Assembly (NCBI GenBank): GCA_019454675.1
Contig: JACFNV010000005.1
Span: 1 to 56,094, forward strand
From: Gammaproteobacteria bacterium
GTDB lineage: Bacteria; Pseudomonadota; Gammaproteobacteria; Steroidobacterales; GCA-2729495
DNA: 56,094 nt
Direction of reading: 5' to 3'
The notes under the pieces are model-generated. The model ran no database searches, was not told where the DNA came from, and was given only the letters and a program-made list of their open reading frames with translations. The translations under genes and the position numbers were made by a program. Below, one piece after another: positions 16,892-23,069 of this stretch (its first letter is position 1; every line of letters begins with the position of its first letter).

Positions 16892-18046
16892 CTATGCTTC
16901 CAGTGCTGCCGGCAGGGTGAAGTAGAAGGTGGCCCCGCCGGCGGTGTTGTTGATGTAGTCAAGTTTACCGCCGTGCGCGGTGATGATGGAACGGCTGATG
17001 GCCAGGCCCATGCCCATGCCGGTGGCCTTGGTGGTGAAAAAGGGCGTGAAGAGCCCGTCGCGGGCCGGCTTGCCGACACCCGTGCCGCGGTCGCTGATCT
17101 CCACCTGCACCTGGCTGTCGTCGGTGAGCGCGACCTGCAGGCTCAGCAGGCGCTGTTCCTCGGGCGTGTCGACCATCGCATCGACGCCGTTGCGGAGCAG
17201 GTTCAGCACCACCTGCTGGATCTGCACGCCATCGACGTTGACGGGTGGCAGCGAGGGAGCGATGACGACCCGCAGGTCGACCCGGTTGGCGCGTGCATCG
17301 AGCTCGGCCAGGGGCAGGATCTCCTCGATCATTTCCTCGACCGACAACAGGCGGCGCATCGACTCGCGGCTGCGGGTGAAATTGCGCATGCGCTGGATGA
17401 TCTGCCCCGCGCGGTGCGCCTGGCCGCCGATCTCGTGCAGGGCCGCCACGATGTCGTCCCTGGCCTCGGCGCCGCGATCAAGCAGGCGCTGGCAGGCGGC
17501 GGTGTAGGTGGCTATTGCCGAGAGCGGCTGGTTGATCTCGTGGGCGATGGCCGCCGCCATCTCCCCCATGGTGGTGAGGCGGCTGGCGTGGAGCATCTGG
17601 TCGCGGTGGCGCAGGGCTTCTTCCTCGGCCTCCTTCTGCGCCGTGAGGTCGCGGATCAGGCCCACGAAGCGCCTGCCATGCGCCGACTGCGCCTCACCCA
17701 CCGAGATGCCTGCCGGAAAGGTCGAGTTGTCGCGGCGGCGTGCGATGACCTCGCGGGCCTTGCCGACGATGTGTCCCCTGCCGGTCTGCTTGTAGCGCTC
17801 GACCTGCCGGCGGTGGCCACGGGCATCCTCGTTGATCATCAGCATGGCCAGCGGCTGGCCGAGGATCTCGGCGACGGCATAGCCGAACATCGTCTCGGCC
17901 GCCCGGTTGAACCTGAGGATGCGTCCTTCATCGTCGATGACGACGACTGCATCCACCGCGGCATCCAGCAGCGCATCGAATTCGCTGGCCTCGCTCGCAT
18001 CGGGCATCACGGGCTGGCCATTGCCAGCCTGACCTGGGTCGCTCAC
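16892..18046 (-). CDS. FixL-like PAS histidine kinase
   Basis: A soluble sensor kinase of about 384 residues: one PAS domain (about 20-140), HisKA with phosphoacceptor in IAHEINQPLSAIATY, and an HATPase domain (LLRNGVDAM, DRGTGVG, GMGMGLAISRSII). The PAS resembles the FixL heme PAS: a His in ARGHRRQVERY aligns with the proximal heme ligand and an Arg in VGKAREV with the distal Arg, so oxygen sensing is possible but unproven. I use the GTG at 18046 (GGAGA upstream) rather than the ATG at 18007. The gene lies between a universal stress protein and the FixJ-like regulator, all on one strand. Confidence 0.9.
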   Translation of the reverse strand: MSDPGQAGNGQPVMPDASEASEFDALLDAAVDAVVVIDDEGRILRFNRAAETMFGYAVAEILGQPLAMLMINEDARGHRRQVERYKQTGRGHIVGKAREVIARRRDNSTFPAGISVGEAQSAHGRRFVGLIRDLTAQKEAEEEALRHRDQMLHASRLTTMGEMAAAIAHEINQPLSAIATYTAACQRLLDRGAEARDDIVAALHEIGGQAHRAGQIIQRMRNFTRSRESMRRLLSVEEMIEEILPLAELDARANRVDLRVVIAPSLPPVNVDGVQIQQVVLNLLRNGVDAMVDTPEEQRLLSLQVALTDDSQVQVEISDRGTGVGKPARDGLFTPFFTTKATGMGMGLAISRSIITAHGGKLDYINNTAGGATFYFTLPAALEA

Positions 18047-18129
18047 GGAACAGGCTCTCCGCCGGAAGGGATGCAGGGGCCGCTGAAGATACACCCGGTG
18101 ATCGGGCAGCGGCCAGCCCATCATGGCCT

Positions 18130-19101
18130 TCAGGGACCCGGCGGCTTGTCCATCGCCATGAAGTCGCTGGCCTGCGGGCGATAGGTCACCGCGCTTTCGA
18201 AGCGCTTCGGCTTGACGACCAGCACGTCGCAGGACAGCTTGTCCAGCACCTGCTCGGTGGTGCTGCCGATGAAGGCGTGTTGCAGCCGCGAGCGGGTGAT
18301 CGCGCCCATGATGGCAAGTTCCAGCCCCATGTCGCGGGCGATGACCGGGATCATTTCCGTCGCTTGTCCGCGGTGCAGGTGCATCCGGCAGGCCGGGATG
18401 TCGTGCTCGTCCAGCAGCTCCTGCAGCCATTGCGCATGCTCGGCCTGCGACTCGGCGTCGAGCACCGCGGCCTCCACCCCGGCACAGGGGGCGCAGAAGC
18501 CCGCCGGCAGGGCATCGCTGTCGTGGCAATGGATGGCGTGCATTTGCCCGCCCAGTTCGCGGGCCAGCGTGACGGCCTCGTCGAGGATGCGGTGGTCGAG
18601 GTCCGCGGGCTTGTCCATTTCGTGCGAAGGATCGACGAAGGCGGCGATGCGCGGCGAGGACGGCCACGGACCGCTGCGGACCAGCCACAGGGGGACGGGG
18701 CAGTGGCGGATGAGGTGCCAGTCGGTGTTGGTGATCAGGGCGCGTGAAATGGCGGAGTGATAGTGCGAGTCCTTCATCACCAGCCGGGGCTCGCTGCGCA
18801 GGATCTCGCGGATGATGCCCTCGTACAGCGGGCGGTCCCAGATGGCCCGGGTGACCACCTCGATATCGCTGCAGCCCGCGGCGAGTTCGCGCAGCTTCTC
18901 GAGCTGGCCGCACAATGCCGCGCGCCGTGCGCTGAGTGGTTCGATGCCGCGCGGCATCGATACCGGCCGCCCCTCGTGCACGCAGGCCAGCAGCTCCAGG
19001 CGCATGCCCAGGCGGCGTGCCATGTCGATGCCGCGGGCGACGGCGGGCTGCTCGGTTGCGGTTGGGTCGACGACCACCAGGATCAGCTGTGCCTTGGCCA
19101 T
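18130..19101 (-). CDS. Tandem universal stress protein (UspE-like)
   Basis: A 323-residue cytoplasmic protein made of two Usp domains (about 1-150 and 155-305). The second has the ATP-binding pattern of the family, MGAITRSRLQHAFIGSTTEQ; the first lacks an obvious full motif, as in UspE. GGAG precedes the ATG. It is the first gene of a minus-strand set with the FixL/FixJ-like pair, a frequent association in bacteria adapting to low oxygen; co-regulation is inference. Confidence 0.92.
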   Translation of the reverse strand: MAKAQLILVVVDPTATEQPAVARGIDMARRLGMRLELLACVHEGRPVSMPRGIEPLSARRAALCGQLEKLRELAAGCSDIEVVTRAIWDRPLYEGIIREILRSEPRLVMKDSHYHSAISRALITNTDWHLIRHCPVPLWLVRSGPWPSSPRIAAFVDPSHEMDKPADLDHRILDEAVTLARELGGQMHAIHCHDSDALPAGFCAPCAGVEAAVLDAESQAEHAQWLQELLDEHDIPACRMHLHRGQATEMIPVIARDMGLELAIMGAITRSRLQHAFIGSTTEQVLDKLSCDVLVVKPKRFESAVTYRPQASDFMAMDKPPGP

Positions 19102-19244
19102 GCCATATACTCCGTAGCCTGCGTCTTGCAGGTGTTTTCCACCCCGTTGATCGCCGTGTTCGATGGTTCATCGCAAGCATACGCTGAATCGCGCACGGGC
19201 CCGCGGCAGCTGCCGGCCACGGTTTGCGCCAGGCGTCCGTGACG

Positions 19245-20162
19245 ATGGCGGCTGAAGGCGGCCCGCGGCTGGCGGGGCTGGTGCTGGCGGCGGGTGGCGC
19301 CCGGCGCTTTGGCGCGCCCAAGCAGCTGGCCCTGGTGGGTGGCCGGTCATTGGTGGAGGCGGCGGTGCACCTGGCGCTGGATTGCTGCGCGGCGGGTGTC
19401 GTCGTGGTGAGCGGCGCCCATGCCCCTGCGGTCGAGGCGGCCATCGGCCACCTGCCCGTGGCCGTGGCCCGCAACGAGGCCTGGCGCGAGGGCCTCGCCA
19501 GCTCGCTGCGCCGTGGCGTGCAGGCCATGCCCGCGCATGCGGAGGCCTGCCTGGTGCTGCTTTGCGACCAGGCTGCCCTCACGGCGGCTGATCTGATGCG
19601 CCTGGTGGAAGCGTGGCAAGCGTTTCCGCAGCGCATGGCGGCCGCCGGCTATGCCGGTACGGCGGGCGTGCCCGCCATCTTTCCGCGGGCCGTCTGGCCC
19701 GCGCTGGCACGGCTGCGTGGCGATCATGGCGCCCGCCGGCTCCTGGCCGGTGCCGCGGCCCTGACGGTCGTGGCCATGCCGAATGCCGCGGTGGATGTGG
19801 ATACCCCCGCGGACCACGCGGGCCTGTGCCGCAGCAGCGGGCACCTTGCCTTGCCCGTCGCGCAGCCTGCGGTGTACCTTCGGGCGGCCCGGCAGGAGGC
19901 TGGCATGGAAGGAGCTGAAGGCATGATGCGCGTGCGCGTGGAATATTTTGCGGTCTTGCGCGAGTGCGCCGGCTGCAGCCACGAGGAAGTCGAGACGCAG
20001 GCCGCCACGCTGCGCGCCCTGTTTGCGGAACTCGAAGCACGGCACGGCTTTCCGCGCCTGCCCAGCCTCAAGGTGGCGCTCAATGCCGAGTTCCGCGACT
20101 GGGAGAGCCCGCTGGCCGATGGTGATACGGTGGTCTTCATTCCACCGGTGGCGGGGGGCTAG
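19245..20162 (+). CDS. MocA-like nucleotidyltransferase reading into MoaD
   Basis: An uninterrupted 305-residue frame. Residues 9-205 form a MobA/MocA-type nucleotidyltransferase (LVLAAGGARRFGAPKQL; LLCDQAALTAADL; DVDTPAD), the family that attaches CMP or GMP to molybdenum cofactor. No stop follows: an Ala/Arg-rich linker leads into a full MoaD sequence from about 227 to the terminal Gly-Gly. Either this is a true fusion, or the first protein has lost its stop and MoaD is also made from internal starts. The ATG at 19245 is preferred over upstream TTG/GTG codons. It is divergent from the stress-protein operon and precedes moaE. Confidence 0.85.
   Translation: MAAEGGPRLAGLVLAAGGARRFGAPKQLALVGGRSLVEAAVHLALDCCAAGVVVVSGAHAPAVEAAIGHLPVAVARNEAWREGLASSLRRGVQAMPAHAEACLVLLCDQAALTAADLMRLVEAWQAFPQRMAAAGYAGTAGVPAIFPRAVWPALARLRGDHGARRLLAGAAALTVVAMPNAAVDVDTPADHAGLCRSSGHLALPVAQPAVYLRAARQEAGMEGAEGMMRVRVEYFAVLRECAGCSHEEVETQAATLRALFAELEARHGFPRLPSLKVALNAEFRDWESPLADGDTVVFIPPVAGG
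19923..20162 (+). CDS. moaD: MoaD (internal start within the fusion frame)
   Basis: Alternative 79-residue product from ATG 19923. AAGGAG lies 8 bases upstream, a strong ribosome-binding site buried inside the longer frame; a second site (AGGAGG before ATG 19905) is just upstream. MoaD is the ubiquitin-like sulfur carrier of molybdopterin synthase; the C-terminal Gly-Gly needed for adenylation and thiocarboxylation is present (PPVAGG). Sequence runs MMRVRVEYFAVLRECAGC as in MoaD families. moaE follows 4 bases later. Confidence 0.8.
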   Translation: MMRVRVEYFAVLRECAGCSHEEVETQAATLRALFAELEARHGFPRLPSLKVALNAEFRDWESPLADGDTVVFIPPVAGG

Positions 20163-20166
20163 CTGC

Positions 20167-20592
20167 GTGTCCGCATCTTTCTCCCTGTCACGCAGCGTGC
20201 TGGACGAGGCGCTGCTGGCGGCCACCCTCGATGACGAGAGCTGCGGCGCGCTGGTGGTGTTCCAGGGCCGGGTGCGCAACCACAACGAGGGCCGCCGCGT
20301 GCTGCGGCTCGAGTACGAGGCCTATGAGGCGCTGGCGCAGAAGGAAGGCGACAGGATCCTCGACGAGGCCATGGCGCGCTTTGCCATCGTGCACGCCGGC
20401 TGCGTGCACCGGCTCGGCCTGCTGTCCCTGGGGGATGCTGCCGTGTGGGCGGGTGTCAGCGCCCACCACCGTGGCGATGCCTTCGCCGCCTGCCGCTACA
20501 TCATCGACGAGGTGAAGGCGCGGGTGCCGATCTGGAAGAAGGAGTTCTATGCCGACGGCGAGTCGGGCTGGGTCAATTGCCAGCTCGGCTAG
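20167..20592 (+). CDS. moaE: Molybdopterin synthase catalytic subunit MoaE
   Basis: A 141-residue large subunit of molybdopterin synthase, which transfers sulfur from MoaD thiocarboxylate to precursor Z. The conserved core is visible: GALVVFQGRVRNHNEGR, HRLGLLSLGDAAVWAGVSAHHR and VKARVPIWKKEFYADG with the catalytic lysines. The start is a GTG 4 bases after the moaD stop, so the two are translated together. It is convergent with dsbA, 7 bases apart. Confidence 0.95.
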   Translation: MSASFSLSRSVLDEALLAATLDDESCGALVVFQGRVRNHNEGRRVLRLEYEAYEALAQKEGDRILDEAMARFAIVHAGCVHRLGLLSLGDAAVWAGVSAHHRGDAFAACRYIIDEVKARVPIWKKEFYADGESGWVNCQLG

Positions 20593-20599
20593 GCGCCGC

Positions 20600-21475
20600 T
20601 CAGCGCTGCCGTTCGCGCTCCACCAGCTCGGTCGCCACTGCCACCATGTCGTTGAGGCTCTTGATGCCCGGGGCATCGGTGCTGTACTTCCCGTCGACGA
20701 TCAGCAGCGGCACGCTGCGGATCTGGTAGCGTTCGGTGAGTTCCTTCGCACGCTTGAGCTGGCTTTCGACGGCAAACGAGCGAAAGGTCTTCTGGAACTC
20801 GTCCGCGCTGACGCCGAAGCGGGCAAAGAAAGCCTGGATCTCGCTTTCGGTGGTCAGCATGTGGTTCTCGAGATGGATCTCGCGGAAGATCGCCGTGTGC
20901 ATCTCGTCGATCTTGCCCAGCGCCTGTGCGGTATAGAACAACCGCGCATGGATCTGGTGGGTGGGGTTCCAGGTCACCGGCAGGCGCACGAAGCTCACGT
21001 CGGCGGGGAGCTTCTTGACCCAGTCCTGCAGGATGGGATCGAACTGGTAGCAATGCGGGCAGCCATACCAGAAAGCCTCGGTGACCTCGATCTTTCCGGG
21101 TGTGCCGGTGGTGCCCTGTGCGGTGGTGAGGACCTTGAAATCGTTGCCTTCGCGGAAGCGCCAGTCCGGTGCCGCGGTGGCAGCGCTGGCCAGTTGCAGC
21201 TGTTGTTCGTTGCCGGCACTGGTTGCAGCGCTTTCCTGGATGTCCGCGCCACCTGCGGCGGTTTCCTCCACGGCCTCTTCAGCGGCTGTGGCTCCGGTAG
21301 CCGCTGCCCCGTCCGCCGCTGCTGCTGCGGGTGCCGCGATGGCCGGTGCTGCTGGTGCAGCCTGTACCGAGCTGCCATTGCCCGATGGGTTGCCGCAGGC
21401 GGCCAGCAGGCCGACGGCGAAAGCCAGCATCCAGTGCTGCAGGCGCGAAACGGAAGTGGCGGAGATATGGGTCAT
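20600..21475 (-). CDS. dsbA: DsbA-type oxidoreductase with lipoprotein signal and Ala-rich linker
   Basis: A 291-residue thiol:disulfide oxidoreductase. The C-terminal domain (about 105-291) has the thioredoxin fold with active site CPHC at 139-142 and the cis-proline loop SVPLLIV. Unlike classical DsbA, the N-terminus carries a lipobox (GLLAAC, lipidated C27) followed by about 75 residues of Ala/Glu/Pro-rich low complexity, so the enzyme is probably membrane-tethered in the periplasm. It follows cytochrome c4 on the same strand, conserved order with engB and polA in pseudomonads and xanthomonads. Confidence 0.93.
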   Translation of the reverse strand: MTHISATSVSRLQHWMLAFAVGLLAACGNPSGNGSSVQAAPAAPAIAAPAAAAADGAAATGATAAEEAVEETAAGGADIQESAATSAGNEQQLQLASAATAAPDWRFREGNDFKVLTTAQGTTGTPGKIEVTEAFWYGCPHCYQFDPILQDWVKKLPADVSFVRLPVTWNPTHQIHARLFYTAQALGKIDEMHTAIFREIHLENHMLTTESEIQAFFARFGVSADEFQKTFRSFAVESQLKRAKELTERYQIRSVPLLIVDGKYSTDAPGIKSLNDMVAVATELVERERQR

Positions 21476-21495
21476 GACGGTTGAGCTCCTGGCTA

Positions 21496-22134
21496 TCAGC
21501 GCAGCCCCTGGATATAGGAGGCGACGGCATCGATTTCGGCGTCGGTCAGCCGGGCACTGGTGTTGCGCATCATCTGGTTGAGGTCGGAGCTGCGCTGCCC
21601 CGCCCGGTAGGCACGCAGCTGCGTGGCCACATAGGCGGCCTGCTGGCCGCCAAGCGCCGGATAGCCGGCGGGTGCATTGCCCGAGCCGTGCGGGCCATGG
21701 CAGGCGGCGCAGGCCGTGACGCCGGTGTCCTTGTTGCCGCCCCGGTACAGGCGCTCGCCCTCGCTGCCCTGCTGGGGCTGGGTGGCGGACGGATTGCGCG
21801 TGCGCGAGGCGAAGTAGGCGGCGAGGTCGTCGATGTCCTGGTCGCCGAGGACTGCTGCCTGCGCCGACATCAGCGGGTCGCTGCGTTCGCCCGCCTTGAA
21901 GGCCCGCAGCGTCCTCTGGAGGTAGGCTGCGTTCTGGCCGGCCAGGCTGGGCCAGATGGGATTCAGGCTGTTGCCCTCGGGGCCGTGGCAGGCGGTGCAG
22001 ACCATGGCCTTGGCTTCCCCGGCTTGCGCGGAGCCCGTGGCGGCAGCCGGTCCGGCGACCAGCAGGAGGGAGGCAAATGCGGCCCAGGCGCCGGCGGCGA
22101 CTGGCATGGAAACAATACGGCCCATCGATTTCAT
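21496..22134 (-). CDS. Cytochrome c4 (diheme)
   Basis: A 212-residue periplasmic diheme cytochrome. The signal peptide (about 1-32) is followed by two class I cytochrome c domains with CTACH (46-50) and CAACH (142-146). Candidate axial Met ligands lie in DPLMSAQA and LNQMMRN. Cytochrome c4 donates electrons to cbb3 or other terminal oxidases. It is divergent from engB and 20 bases upstream of dsbA. Confidence 0.95.
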   Translation of the reverse strand: MKSMGRIVSMPVAAGAWAAFASLLLVAGPAAATGSAQAGEAKAMVCTACHGPEGNSLNPIWPSLAGQNAAYLQRTLRAFKAGERSDPLMSAQAAVLGDQDIDDLAAYFASRTRNPSATQPQQGSEGERLYRGGNKDTGVTACAACHGPHGSGNAPAGYPALGGQQAAYVATQLRAYRAGQRSSDLNQMMRNTSARLTDAEIDAVASYIQGLR

Positions 22135-22300
22135 GTGGTCGTGTCTGCCCTGATAGGGTTGAACGGCTTGGCTGCCGGGTGCGTGCTACACTCGCGGCGG
22201 CGTCGCATTCTACACCAATGCCCGGCAGCCCGATGTTCCAGCCCGGCCGCCGCCCCGGGCGGGCATGCCGGGGACGGGTCCAAACAGGCAATCCCCAGGC

Positions 22301-22957
22301 ATGGCTGGCTATCCGCAAGCCCGGTTTCTCACCAGCGCCAACCAGCCGGGGCAATTCCTCCCCGACGAGGGTGCCGAGGTGGCTTTCGTCGGGCGCTCGA
22401 ACGCCGGCAAGTCCAGCGCCATCAATGCCATCACCCATCGTCGCCAGCTGGCGCGCATCAGCCGTACGCCGGGTCGCACGCAGCTGGTGAACTTCTTCCA
22501 TCTGGTGGAAGGCGTGCGCCTCGTCGACCTGCCGGGCTACGGCTTTGCGAAGGTGACCGTGGCCATGCAGGCCCACTGGCGCCAGCTGCTGGAGGCTTAT
22601 TTCCAGTCCCGGCGCTGCCTGCGCGGGCTGTTCCTGGCGGTCGACAGCCGCCGCGGGCTGGGCCCCATGGACCTGCAGATGATCGAGTGGTGCGCTTCCC
22701 TCGGGCTCCCCGTGCACGTGCTGCTCACCAAGGCAGACAAACTGCGCCGTGCGGAGATGGCCGCGGCGCTGCGGACGGCGGTGGCGGCAGCGGGGGAGGG
22801 GGTCACGGTGCAGCTGTTCTCGGCCACCAGCGGGGAGGGCCTGGAGGCGGCCCGTGCACGGTTGCAGACCTTGCTGCATGACGGGGCAGAAAAAAAGTCC
22901 CGGGTGCGGAGTACAGGGGGAGCACCCGGGACCAATGCCGCAACCGGTTTGGGGTGA
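22301..22957 (+). CDS. engB: Ribosome-assembly GTPase EngB/YsxC
   Basis: An essential GTPase of large-subunit assembly, about 218 residues from the ATG at 22301. G1 is GRSNAGKSS (31-39), G3 DLPGYGFA, G4 LLTKADKL. An ATG at 22265 would add 12 residues that do not match the family; neither start has a strong ribosome-binding site. The last 25 residues are beyond the usual fold and are encoded by DNA that also contains the polA terminator hairpin. It is convergent with polA. Confidence 0.93.
   Translation: MAGYPQARFLTSANQPGQFLPDEGAEVAFVGRSNAGKSSAINAITHRRQLARISRTPGRTQLVNFFHLVEGVRLVDLPGYGFAKVTVAMQAHWRQLLEAYFQSRRCLRGLFLAVDSRRGLGPMDLQMIEWCASLGLPVHVLLTKADKLRRAEMAAALRTAVAAAGEGVTVQLFSATSGEGLEAARARLQTLLHDGAEKKSRVRSTGGAPGTNAATGLG
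22890..22932 (-). terminator. Intrinsic terminator of polA
   Basis: Read on the minus strand: an 11-bp perfect stem (GTCCCGGGTGC, 22932-22922, with GCACCCGGGAC, 22907-22897), a 14-base loop, then seven U (22896-22890). It lies 138 bases past the polA stop, inside the 3' coding end of the convergent engB gene. Confidence 0.9.
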
Positions 22958-23069
22958 CCGGTTGGCTTGACCCGCCCAGGGAGGGAAGAGGCGGGGGGGC
23001 GTTTCACGTGCGCCCGATTGCTTGGGCAGGCCGGGTTGGCAAAAGTTCCGCGACGGGTGCAGAAAATCT

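Noticed and set aside
19145..19175. TTGAT half-site upstream of the universal stress protein as an FNR/Anr box
   Set aside because: The second half-site (ATCAA at the right spacing) is missing, so the match is expected by chance.
22159..22212. TTGAAC/TACACT and TAGAAT as promoters between cytochrome c4 and engB
   Set aside because: Spacers are wrong (22 bases) or no -35 is present; too weak to list as a feature although promoters must exist there.
21476..22879. Upstream extension of the dsbA frame through cytochrome c4 and engB
   Set aside because: The extension overlaps two well-supported genes in other frames; the lipoprotein signal peptide fixes the dsbA start.
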